Assembly (NCBI GenBank): GCA_023078555.1
Contig: CM041198.1
Location: 522,856-586,855 of the forward strand
Length of the DNA stretch: 64,000 bases
Direction: 5' to 3'
Source: Ulva prolifera
Taxonomy: Eukaryota > Chlorophyta > Ulvophyceae > Ulvales > Ulvaceae
Part shown: in pieces, positions 49,801-61,258 of the stretch
How the letters are laid out: every line of letters starts with the position of its first letter
How positions within the stretch are numbered: the stretch's first letter is position 1
Position numbers and translations under genes: made by a program
The notes under the pieces: generated by a model
Databases searched by the model: none
The model's input: only the letters and a program-made list of their open reading frames with translations
What the model was told of the DNA's origin: nothing

Positions 49801-52800
49801 GGCCAGGCGGGCGCCATGCAGACAGCGGCTGCGTCAGGCGTCGGGCGGGCGTGTGTTGAGCCGGCGCAGGTGCGGCGCCGTGACGGCGCGGCTGCGTGCA
49901 GGTGACAACTGCGGTGTGGTTCACGCGGCTGTGGCAGTGCGACGCCCACGGCGATGCGCAGGCCGACTGCCAGCGCCGCATCGACCTCTTCTCGCAGTCC
50001 GCCTTCACCACCGCCATGGCGCTGTGGCTGCGCTCTGGCCGCGCCTCGCTGCAGCTGAGGTGTGCGGGCTGGACACCACCGCACGCTGCCGAACCGACAC
50101 CGAACGCCGCCGACCGCTGCCGTCGCTGCTTTGCCTTTGCGTGGCCATGTGGCGCGCGCCAAGCGAGTGATGTGCCGTGAGGTCGCCTCGACGGGCTGCT
50201 CCAGATTTGAGCTGTTGTGTTGTGCAGCGCTGCGTGCAGGCTGCGGCAGACTGACTGTTTAAAGACGTCCTAGATCGGTAGTGCTGAAATGTGCCAGAAC
50301 ACACACACTCACAAGTCTGCCACCCAGTGGCCTGTACATGCAGCCCTCGAGGCGGTCGTCAACTGTCGTGCTGCCCACCTGCGGCCAGATGCAGGTGACG
50401 GAGCAGGTGGTGGCCAACCTGATGGGTGCAGGGCGGCACCCCCATCACAGCACCACCGTGTCACGGTTGTGCGGCAGGGCACTCGGGAATGTGCTCCGCA
50501 ATCTGTGCCGATGTGCAGGCAGCCGGCTGTGGATCGTTGCCGACCGATCGGCGGAGGTGCCGTCGCGGCGCAGCACGCAGAGTTCTGCAACAGCACGGGC
50601 GTGCAGCAGCAGCACTGCATCCACCAGAAGCGGTACTGCCAGCCGGACCCTGACGGCCGCCCGGATGCCGGCAGCAACGGCCGCGACGCGCTGGTGGAGG
50701 TGCTGCGCACGAAGTGCGTAGACCAGGTGCGCCGCGCATCGCACAGGCACCGTACGGCAGGAGTATCTCTGCCAGGGTTCTGGGATGGACCCCTGAACCC
50801 TGGGAGCTGTCAAGCAGACAGGCGACTCCTCTAGAGAGTTCCGCCGCCAGGGCGCTGCCGCACAGCAGTAGGGGGCAGTGCTGTATACGGACATTCGATG
50901 GGTCTGGTTTATCTCACAGGTGATGTGTTGCCAGCCGCTTCACGATTGGCCGCTGCCGCTGCCCCTCGCACATGTAAGGGGCGACCCGATGGGGAAACCC
51001 TGGCTCCGACCCCTTTGCCTGTCAAGCATGCATCTTGCGGCGACAACCCGGGGCCATGGGTGACACTGCGGGCAAGCACCGTCCTCTGGCGCGCAGTACA
51101 CAGTGTGCATGCATAGACAGACGCCGTCGGCTGAGAGGAGGGCGCGTGTGCAGATCGGCAAGAAGTACCGGCAAGCAGAGCATCTGCTGTCGTACATGCA
51201 GACCTGGCAGGCGACGTGCCTGCCGCAGAACGACTTCTCGAACGGCTGCTCCATTGCAACCTTCCGCTCCGCGTCGCTGCAGCGCTGGGGGCCTGACACG
51301 CTCCGCACAGCTTCCTCCTCTGAGGCGGTGCGTGCTCCCCCCAACCCCCCCGCATCCCCGCGCTGTGCAAGTGTGTTTGGCACGCTTGCGTAGCACAGGC
51401 GCCACAGCCGAAACTGCCGGCCCCCCTGTCCGGGACTGCAGCAGCCCCGTCGTTTGGTCCAGTGCACAGCCTCCGTTCGCTGGCTAGGTGCAGCAGTTGT
51501 CCAGTAGTGTAGCAGTTCTGCTTGGCTGTAGTGCATGACTGCTGGAGATCACCGGCCATGGCTCCATGCTGGGCCCTGCTTCTCCACCCATCCCGTCTGT
51601 AGGAGATGACCCTGCCTTGTTTGATGCTGGTGCGGGCTGCACGCATCTCTGTCCACGAGGGCACTAGTGCTCCGCTGCCCAGACCCTGTCCCCCACTTGA
51701 CCCCCTCAAGTAGCGGCCGGCGCCCCGTGCTGAGCGAGCTGACGCACGCATGGGTGCAGACGGTCATGCAAGAGCTCACGCGCTGCGTGGAGGACAACAC
51801 GGCCGGCCTCGACGAAGACAAGGCCAACGCGTTCCTCGACGCCGACGCCGCCGACGACGCCCGCATCGCGATCGACCCCACCGTCGAGGTCAACGGCGGC
51901 CAGGTCCGCGGCGCGTTTGAGCCCGCGCACGTCACGGCCGCGCTGTGCTCCGGCTTCTCCGACGGCACCGAGCCGGCATCGTGCCTGGACTTCAGCCCCG
52001 ACGAGTGCGCGCAGGGCAGCGCGGGCTTCTCCACCTGCAGCAGCGGCTACTTCGCGGCCGCCGGCCGCACGCGCTGCGAGCGCACCTTCGAGGGCTTCGA
52101 GTGCCTGTGCGCTGCGTGCTCCGTGCTGCATGCTCCGTGCTGTGTGCTGGGCTGGAGCTGCACGTATCCCGTTTTGATATCTGCTTGGCGTCTGTATGCG
52201 GGGCGTGCTGGGCTCTGACTGTTCGTCTTCCGGACAGCACGGCGGCCGCCGTGCGTGCTGCGGTCTCAGCGTGCTACCCACGCTCTGTACACCCCCCCGT
52301 TCCTGATGTACCCTCAAGCTAGCAATAGATCAATCACGCGCATGCCACGAGGCCGTTCGGGTGCTGACGGCGCAGCACAGCGTGCAGGTGCCCCGCTGGC
52401 CACGACGCCGTGCAGTATGACCCCACGCCGGAGGAGGCCGCCTCGTTCCCCAACATGACGGCGCCGGCGGACTTCTTCCGCTGCATCGACAGCAACGAGT
52501 GCTCCCAAGACCTTGCTGTCTGCGAGGAAAGCCGCACCTGCCTCGACCTCCGGGGCGGCTTCCGCTGCATCGACGTCCCCGAGCAGTGCACCGAGCCCAA
52601 CAGCTTCGGCGGCTGCTATGTGAGCGATCTCGCGCCCCTGGACGGCGCGAGCGGCGCCCCACAGTCGGCGTGTGTGAGCCGCGTGAGCGAGCTGCGGGCG
52701 CGCGCGGCCGGAGGGGACGCGAGCGTGGAGGGCGCGGACACGTTCAACTGCTCGTGCGCCGCGCTGCCGTGCCACGCGGGGGACGGGCTGGACTGTGAGC

Positions 52801-55800
52801 AGCTGTGTCCGCTGGAGGAGTGCCTGAACCGGGACAACCCGGCGATCAGCACATGCATGATCGCCCGCGGGACACGTGCGTGCCTCTTGCCCACTAATAT
52901 GAGTGTGTTGGACACATCGATGGGCGGCCTGCATGCTGTGAACAAGGTACAGCTCCGCTGTTGTGCTGTGGGGCGGCCTGCTCGTGTGTGAACACTTGTT
53001 CGCGAGTTCGCAAGCACTTGTTCGCGAGCACTTGTTCGCGTGTATACGAGGTGTTGTGTTGGGTGTGAACATTTCTGTCGTGAGCTCATTAGCCGCGACA
53101 TGCTGTTGCGGTTCGGACAGGATGGCTGGTCTGGACCTGGCAGGGGGACAGCCAGAAGTGTATGTGTGTGGGGCGGGGTGCATGCATGTGCAGCACACAC
53201 GGCATGCATGCGAATCGAAGCCCGCTGATGGAAACGTGCTCCAAAGTCCGAATAACTAGCGATTCGAATGCAATGCAATGCGTCGTCGTCGTGGCTGCGC
53301 AGATGCGGCATAGGCTTCTCTGTGACTTCAGTGCTGTGTTGTTTTGTGGCACCTGCCTGCTGGCTCCAGCTCATAGTGAGGTGTGCACAGGTGGTGACAG
53401 TAGGAGCGCTGTGGCTATGGTGTGGCTATGGTGTGCACAGTGGGCCGTGAGCAGTCAAGGTTCATGTGTGAACACACTGTGCAGCTGATGCTCTGACTGG
53501 GTTTTAAGGGCTGACTGGGGAATGCTCCTTGAATGGTTGCCACTGCTGCGTGTCACAGCTATGTCATGCATGACACGTTGTCCCTGTCACCTGAGCACCT
53601 TCTGCAGACCGAACTGCCCGCATGGTGTGCTGCCGGAGCTTTGAGACAGCCGTGCGCCATCTGTAGTGGGGCTCCTGTATGCTCTCTGCAGCCTGTATGC
53701 ATGCTGGTGCCGGATCGCATTGCACTGCGGCCATGCTGGCCACTGGCTGCTGTTGGCAGTCCAAGGGTTTGGGGGGAGAAGTCCTGGGGTCACGTGCAGC
53801 ATAGTGGCTGGCAGGATGGCCCCTCCGGGTGGGTATCACCAACAGTGTTCTGATGCTGGATGCGCCTGTGCGAGGGGGTGAACATCCGGCGTGTGGTTCT
53901 GCTTGTCAACTCATTAGGAGCACCACATGTTCACACTGGGGGTGCGAGGGGTTCCAACCGTGAAAGTCCTCCTTGGGTGCGCTGTGGAGCCGTGGAGGCA
54001 CCACAGGGTCAGGGGCAGCCGGCTTGTGTCTCTCCTTTGACATGATGCCATTGTCGTGTTCTGCAAGCACAGGATTCCCCTGCACTGCCGTTGATGCCAA
54101 CAGGTGCTTCCAGCGCCCACCAAGCTGTTTTCCTCGGATGCAGGCGACCTCACCATCGGGCCCGTCAGCGCCGCGACAGTCATCGGCATCGCCGCGGGCA
54201 TCTGCTTGCTGCTGCTGCTGCTCGGCCTGCTGCTCGCGATGCGCTACCACCGTCAGAACCGCGACCGCCTCATCGACCTCGATGCCCTCGTGCGTCAACT
54301 CACCCTCGGCTCCGAGGGCACCCCCGGCACCCACCCCAGCCCCCACACTCCGCACGGCCGCATCATCTCCTCCTCCGCCACGCCTTCCTCCATGTACACC
54401 AACGCGGCGTTTCAGGCGAGCCGGCGCGAGGCCGAGGCCGCGATGCTGCACAGCCCGCGCGACAGCCGCGGCGCGTCGACAGCGCCGGGCGCGGTGTTCA
54501 GCGGCGGCACGTCGCGGCCGTTCGGCAGCGTGTCCGGGTTGCGGGATAGCCCGCCGGCGCGGCGGACGATCCGGCCGCCGGCGCCCGGCCATGTGCCCCT
54601 CTCTGCGGATGAGTTCTCGCGCTCGTATAGTGCCGGGGGCGCAGTTGGGGAGGACACGAGCGCAACGCATGTGAGTGCGGCGATGTCCGCGCTGGGGCTT
54701 GGTAGCCAGGGGTCGGCGGGGGAGAGGGTGGTGTGGAGGAGCCCCGGGTGGCAGCGGGAGCCGGGTGCGGCTGCGGGCGCGGCGACAGGGGCGACGGCGG
54801 TGCTTGATGCGGCTCTGGACACGCAGTCGTCCCCCGGGGCTGGCCAGGGGCACCTGGACACAACCCTGACGACGCTGCCTGAACGGGGTGCGGAGGATGA
54901 GCAGTTTGCGGACGTGTCGACGATGCGCGAGGCGGACGCGCGGGCTGCGGCCGCGGCGGCTGCGAAGGTTGCAGACTCTGCCGCGCCTCGCGCGGCTGAA
55001 GCCGCACCTGCGCGGCTTGCGCGGCGCACAGAGCAGGGGGAGATCCGGGCGGCTCCGCGGGGCGTGGAGGTGGAGATGGCTGCGGTGCCGCCAGACGCAC
55101 ATTGCTCTGTGAGCAGGGGCAGGGCGGGCACTTCGGCAGAAGAGGCGGCGCAGGTGGACCCGCTGTCTTCACAGACAGATGGTGAATTTTTCTCAATAAT
55201 GAGCTCGTACACGTACGGGATGCCTGGGGCCGATGCGTTGATTGAGGGTGGGCAGCCGGGGCAGGTATGGGCCACGGTCGACTCTGGGGAGTCGTCGTCG
55301 CTATCGCGAGGGCTGCTGGGGATCGGCGGGGCGATTCAGGAGGGCTCTGCCTCGGAGGAGGGGGGTCGCGCGGACAGTGAATCGGGGTCGGCAGGGGCCG
55401 CGGCGCAGGGGAGTGGCAACTTGTTAGCGCCCTTAAAGCGGAGTCAGCCGGCAGCGGGGGCGGGAGACAGCGGCGCGACGCGTGAGAAGCTGTGGATGTC
55501 GATCGAGAGCGCGGGGATGGCAGCGGAGGAGCTGGAGGGGGACGGCGTGTTGACGTCGTCGCACATCCAGGAGTGGGGCGATGAGCCGCGGCTCGACCGG
55601 CTGCTGGAGGAGGTCGGGCCAGGAAGCGGCAGTGCGAGTGCACAGCTCTGCAAGGAGGGGTTCTCTTCGCCACTGAAGCAAGGATGGGGGAGGCGGACGG
55701 GGGCGCGGGAGGATCGCGCGCACGTGCCACACGGGCAGCGCTCGGTGAGCCGGGGAAGCATGCATGCGGCGCGCATGGACAGCGTGGAGGAGAACCCGTG

Positions 55801-55936
55801 GTCGCCGCCGCCGCTGTCACAGGAGGACGGCTGCGGGGGCGGGGATTCCCCGTCGCTCGGGAATACATATCCGGCTGCGGTCGGAGGGATGGAGGGGGGG
55901 TCGCATGCTGGGGATGGGGAGGCTGGTGCGAGTTGA
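46867..55936 (+). CDS. Vacuolar sorting receptor (BP-80/VSR family) with an unusually long cytosolic tail
   Basis: Type I membrane receptor that carries vacuolar proteins between Golgi/TGN and prevacuole. Exon 1 (46867-47116) has a signal peptide (LATTWLVLCLGVQQHHL) and FGVYPYGQ. Later exons, approximate: 48576-48770, PA domain (VEAAKLTGAAAVIILNERDD, then MDTNN); about 49100-49308; 49902-50060; about 50536-50726 (CIHQKRYCQPDPDGRPDAG); 51154-51327; about 51706-52108 (VNGGQVRGAFEPAHVTAALC, SDGTEPASCLD); about 52390-52946, with EGF-like DSNECSQDLAVC; and 54104-55936. The last exon holds the TM helix (VIGIAAGICLLLLLLGLLLA) followed by about 560 residues rich in Ser, Ala, Gly and Glu, where plant VSRs have about 40. 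Order and motifs match the VSR lumenal domain; exons between 47117 and 48575 are not resolved. No YMPL-type motif seen. Confidence 0.85.
52990..53042 (+). repeat. Short tandem repeat in a receptor intron
   Basis: CACTTGTTCGCGAG and near copies occur three times in about 50 bp, within the intron before the membrane-span exon of the sorting receptor. Confidence 0.75.
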
Positions 55937-56878
55937 GGTGTGCCCGATGCGGCGGCGGGCGCACGTGGTGGAGTCCGGCGCCGGAGGACGATGCGATGAT
56001 TGCAAGGCATTGCGTCGCGGTGCGCCGCGGCCGTGCGGTGTGCGGTGTGAGCCGGCCGGGACGTCACGTCGCGAGACGCCACGTCGCGTGACGCGGCCGC
56101 GGCTAGTTTTCTATGATGTGCTCCGAACTCGTGAGCGAATAATTTGATTGATTGATCATATACCACCGCGAAGACATGCACTTGCATGAGGCAATTTTTA
56201 TGAACCGATTCACGTCTGGTTGACAGCGTGGATAAACCTTTCCACGAGCCCTGGACGTGTAAACGATGTGTTGTTTGTGCTGCGGTCTTTGAGCGTCTGG
56301 CTGCGGATTGTGTTAAGTTTGCAAACATGAGTCAACGCAGGTCTAGGCAACCTGCATCTGGACCGCGCGGGGTGCTTCGGGGTGTTGCAGCTGCACGCAG
56401 CCTTCAGAGCATCGCCACTACGTCCAGTGTCGTCCACGACGCAATACGGTGGCATCTCGCGTGATGACTGGCTCAGCAGCGCTGTCGCCTGATCCGATAT
56501 CATCTGCACACCGTGCACACAGATCGAGCATACATACTTTTGCGGGCATTACAGCACACACCAGTGGCCATCCATGAAGTGGCTCTTTCCTGGTAGGCTG
56601 AGAACGGGGGCTGCAGCGTGGAAGACGGCTGGCTTGCTTGGCAGCGACATGATTCTGTGCTGAACAAGCTCCAGTCATGTTTAGCATCAACCGCGCAGAC
56701 ATGCACGGCTACAACCACGTGAGCGCGTGTATGGTGAGCCAACGTGCACTGCTGCACTCTGCATTCTATTGTGATCGCTTTTTCACTCTGCGCCGAGGCG
56801 TGAGATGTAAGCAAGCCAAATCACTGTGGACTAACGACGCGCTTGTAGCCACCTCTGCGAACGCTCTCCGTTGTGCAG
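55937..56878. other. Region between the sorting receptor and the BTB-BACK gene
   Basis: Holds the receptor 3' UTR and the BTB gene 5' end. An ATG in good context (AAACATGA) at 56327 opens a 45-codon Arg/Ser-rich frame to 56464, which might be the first coding exon of the BTB gene, but I could not join it in phase. CGTCACG/CGTGACG inverted copies lie near 56060-56093. Confidence 0.4.
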
Positions 56879-59800
56879 CGAGGCCTCGCGCCGCTCGCTC
56901 TCGCAGTCCTCTTATGCTGAAACGAAACCAGAACTACTGGATAACGTCCGTATCGCTCCCGTGTATCCTGAGCCACGGAAGTTTCAACATGACCGGGTGA
57001 GCGTGCCATGCTGTTCATAAATGTACGGTGAAGATTGTCAAGTCAATTGCATGCAGCCTCACTCCGGGAAGGTTCTCAGAGCGTCGCTTCAAACTGCATC
57101 AGATACTTCTGACTTTACACCGTCGTTGCCTCCTTCTACGCCGATATATAACACTGAGCTGACATCGGAAGGCGGGACCCGGGCAGTTCCAGCTTTTTTT
57201 GCATCCCCCTTCGACCTCCCAGACGTCAAGCTTCGATGTGATGATAATGTGTGCCTTCTGGCGCACCGACATGTCCTCGCCAGCCGATGCAAGTGCGCGC
57301 CCCGTTCCATGCTGGGACCACTCACTGTGATTGGGAGCGCAAGGCTACTCTAGAGCTCCACTGATACCAAGGCGCTGAATACAGATACTACAGTGATAAG
57401 TGGAGTAAGAAACAAACGGTTGGCCTGCTGAACATCGACAAGACTCCTGTGATAAAAGAATATGGCTTCAGAGGCTCGTCTGCGTGTTGCCGTGGAATGC
57501 TGCAATTTTTTTACTTGGGATATATTATCGGTGCGTCTCTGTTCACTTCATGTTTATACGATTGCGTCCAGATTTCGCGCGATCACTCCGTCACCTCTCG
57601 AGACAGATGTGATCACGGCTCCATAAACTCTCGGGCTGCAGAGTTAGAAGATGCTGTGGTGTCTATGGATGCCTACTACCCTCACATTTCGTCGCTGCTT
57701 GAGTTCTCCCTTATACGAGGCAGGGATGGCTTAGGTGGGCTGGCCGACTACCTGATCAACCTTCTTTGCCAGAAAGGCCTCATGGACGCCAGTGCTGCCC
57801 TACAAAGATTAGATCTAGCAGTAAAAGTCGCAGCCAGCGTCGGCCCTGATGTCCGTGTTCAGGTGTGCTGATGTTCCTCACGGACGCTTGCCCAACCACT
57901 ACCAGTACAGCCTCGTGGCCAGATTGATAATTCTAATCATTTCTGAGTCCATCCCTTACTATAATGTGGCGATGAAAGCCGGCGTTGGGCCGGCACATAC
58001 TTGCATGTATGAGGCGTAGTTTACCTGCAACAGTGTTGCCCAGGTACAAGCTGGTCAAAGGGACTGAGACATTGTGGCTGCCATCACTGATCACCTGCGT
58101 GCCGGCTGCGATGTAATGAGTGTCACGAGATAGCCATGCAGTTCACAGCAAACTGGCATATGCATGCACATGCATATTCCTGGTCAGCATGGATGCTCTG
58201 GTTGTGTTCCCTTTGCATGGGACCTACTGACAGCCAGATTGTAGTACAAACGTCTCAGGCTACCTGCCAGCAGGGCCAGCATGCTACTGTGGAGCTGCGG
58301 ACGCAGTGTCCCCACCCCCACCGCTGCAGGCTGTGCCTGTGACACATAGCACACACTTCTCCTAGCTGTGTGAGCTTTTGCACCACTCATCCTAGATGTT
58401 GCATGATACGGCTTCAGCCTGGTGGGCCACATCTGAGCTGAGCATCCAGCACCTGCCATCTCGCAACAACAAGTCACTTTGCTGGATGGCCCCTTCCCCC
58501 GACCATGTGCCACCCCACCTGCCTGCTGGCTGGCCCCGGCTGTTTCAATCACTGTGACATCATGCATGCTGGCACAGGCAGTCACTGACACAGTACATGT
58601 GCATGCTGGCTGACCTGCATGCGCTGGCTGTCCAGCCTACGTTCACACGCCACCCGCGCAATTTAGCTCACCCCCCTCAGAGGAACCGGCCTGCACACGA
58701 TCTGCGGATCCACGGTCAGCAGCCAGCCAAGCAATATCCACTCCCCCTCACATGTGCATGTGTGCGCCTGGCGGAGGAGCAGCGTGAGCGGCCCCCGTCA
58801 GGTATGCAGCCTGTCCCTTTCCGTGTTGACCCCTCCCTCCAGCCCCCGTGGCCCCAACTCGCACCGGTGGCGCTGCAGAAGCTGATCGACGCGATGATGG
58901 CGACCCTTCCGAATTTGACGTTCACCCTCGACTCGTTCAGCCGCGGCTGTGTTGACCCCGACACCGTGTTGCAAGTGCTGCGAGACGTGCCGCTGCCCGC
59001 AGACGAGGTCGACGTATGCCGCGCGCTCTCCAACTGGGCGGAGGCGTACGAGGCTGACGAGGACAGCGCGGCCGACCCCGGCGCGTTCTTCGACGTCGGC
59101 GACGACATCCTGAAGCACATCGACCTCCTCTTTGTCTCCCTCGACGACATCAAGGAGGTGTGTGCTGCGGCCACTGTGCGTATGCATTTCGTGTGCTGTG
59201 CATGCTGGGCCATGTGTGCTGTAGGAATTTTGCTGCGAGTGCCATGCGCGGGTGCGGCGCTGTCTACGGCGCACGTGTGGCACAGCGCCGGTGGTGTCTG
59301 GTGGAGTGGGGCGGGTGTCACGCATGGGTATGAGTTTATGTGACTGCGCACGTGAGCGGGTGGTGGGCAGCGTCCGTTGGGACCAATGTTTCAACGGGTC
59401 AGTAACATACGCAGCAGAAGCATACGCAGCGTTTTTATCTATTTTTTGGCTGCGTTAGCTTTTGATTTGGCGTGCGGGAAGATGACCGCACAGCATGTCT
59501 GTGTGCGGCGGAGGCAGCTGAGGGGATGTGTGTGCTGCAAGGAGTCCAGGGCGATGTGTGCTGCAGGTGCTGCCGTATCTGCACATCTTCTCGGCGGACG
59601 CGCTGACGGACGCAAAGCGCAAGCACGTGCTCGCACTCAACCGCGATCCCTTCCTGTACAAGTCGATGGGCTTCCGCAACACGAGCCGCGGCCGGGACAT
59701 CGCGTCGGGCACGACGACGGTGTACCCGCCGGCGCAGTCGACGGCAAATGCCGGCACGCAGAGCCCGCTGCGGCGCAGCAATGGCCATGCGCCGCGGGGC

Positions 59801-59914
59801 CACAGCATCGGCGCGGCGCTGCCGTCCGGCCACGGGCACAGCCGTGTGGCGCGCGCTGAGGGCTTCCTGGCGGACTTCAGCATACGCAGCAGTGAGCATG
59901 TCCCGCCCCACTGA
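56879..59914 (+). CDS. BTB-BACK domain protein (5' end uncertain)
   Basis: Probable substrate adaptor of a CUL3 ubiquitin ligase, judged from its BTB and BACK domains. Exons: possible 56879-56996; BTB first half from about 57100 to 57292 (DLPDVKLRCDDNVCLLAHRH, VLASRC); 57406-57530 (RGMLQFFYLGYI, the conserved end of the BTB fold); 57642-57862; 58879-59157, BACK (TFTLDSFSRGCVDPDTVLQV, then EVDVCRALSNWAEAYEADED); 59567-59914, ending in a Ser/Arg-rich tail. Phases close from 57292 to the stop. No Kelch, TRAF-like or other substrate-binding domain follows; the protein stops after about 116 residues beyond BACK. The 5' exons are moderate in GC and the 3' exons strongly GC-rich. Domain calls are good; the start codon is not settled. 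Confidence 0.8.
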
Positions 59915-61258
59915 CGTCACCGCCGCTGAGACGGGCTCAGCGTGGCGCGGGCACTTTTCAGGTATGCGGAAGTGCCCCGAGGTCGGGGCAGGGCAGCGCA
60001 GCGGCGACAGCTGGGGAGGCAACGCACACACAGGCTCCTGTGGGGAGGGCTCAGCTGCCTCTCCATGGGGGGCTGGTTGCCAAGCAGGGGATGTTGAGTA
60101 TGATGGATTGACCCGTGTAGCGGATTGCAAGAAATTTGACATCGTAGTTTGTTGTATGTTTGTGTGTTTATGTGTGTTTGTGTGCCGCTAGAGCTGCTTG
60201 GGGCTGCTGCCGCTGCTCTGCTGGCTGCGGTTATGGAGGCTCGGCAGTGCAGGGGCTGGGACGCTGCAGATTATGTGTAGTGGTGCATGCCGTCAGCGGG
60301 GCATGTGTGCTGCGTCAGGCCTCTGCCTGCCATGGTGCCCCTGCAGTATGTTCCTGAGAAAGAGCGCTCGCTGGGACGGTGCATTCGACCTGTCATAGAC
60401 CGTGTCCAGGTAGAGGCAGAGCGTTCGCTGCAGCTGCAGTAAGCCCTGGAGCCCATGGCAGCAAGGTGGCTTGCAAGTATGGAAGTGTGCAGGCGTCAAG
60501 TTGCAGCCGCTTGGTGGTGATCATGTGTTGACAGGCGTGGCGTTTGGGGTAGTCACATGCTTTGGGATCGGCAGATCTGCCATGCAGAGTGTACGGCAGT
60601 GGTATGATGGATGGTGCAGGGTCTCGAGCAGTGCTTGGCAGCGCGAATGGTGTTTGATGGTCAACTGAAAGTGACCACTTTCAGTGGACCAATTCACTGA
60701 ATTTGCCCTGTCAAGGAGGATGTGTCGCTGTGTGATACGGTGAAAAGCAACTCCTGCGGATCTTTTCGTTGAAGAGGCATTGCTGTTCGCAAACCCAAGA
60801 TCACCTTCCTGTGTAGCTGCCAGTTTCAGCAATAACAGCATAAGGCGTGCTCCATGCAAGTGTGTCTTGTGTCCAGCAGTGCGGTTGCCGCTACACTGCA
60901 GCAGCCGTGCCAAAGTGACAATTTACGTTTGCACTTGTAAGCTTCCATCACTGCCGCAGTCTGTTCATCGCTGCATGAATTCGTGCGTGCCGGATTGACA
61001 AGGCGCTTCGTGGTTCTTTTTATCGTGCTCCATCCGAGACAGGCGATCTTTGCAAGGTCGATGTTGCACAGTGCCTGTCATTTAAGCGTTCACATTTTGA
61101 AAATTCTCTCCGCTGAATGCATGAGTAGTTGAGGCTGTATCCTTGGTTCCGGCTCGGTCGTGAAGGTACCGGAGCATGTGTGTTCTACACGCTGCTGTTG
61201 ACTAGGCTTCGAACAGCGAGCTCAAATTGTAGCGTAATGGACGAGATTTATTAAAAGC
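59915..61258. other. Intergenic region, no gene seen
   Basis: 1.3 kb between the BTB-BACK stop and the ARP2 start. Frames are short and unrelated to any family. A palindrome-like AAAGTGACCACTTTC occurs near 60667-60682. Confidence 0.5.

Noticed and set aside
53906-55102. 398-codon open frame on the minus strand
   Set aside because: Arg/Pro-rich and overlapping the receptor membrane-span exon; an antisense GC artefact.
54498-55964. 488-codon open frame on the minus strand across the receptor tail exon
   Set aside because: Pro/Ser/Ala-rich shadow of GC-rich plus-strand coding DNA; no domain, and the plus strand holds the membrane span of a recognised receptor.
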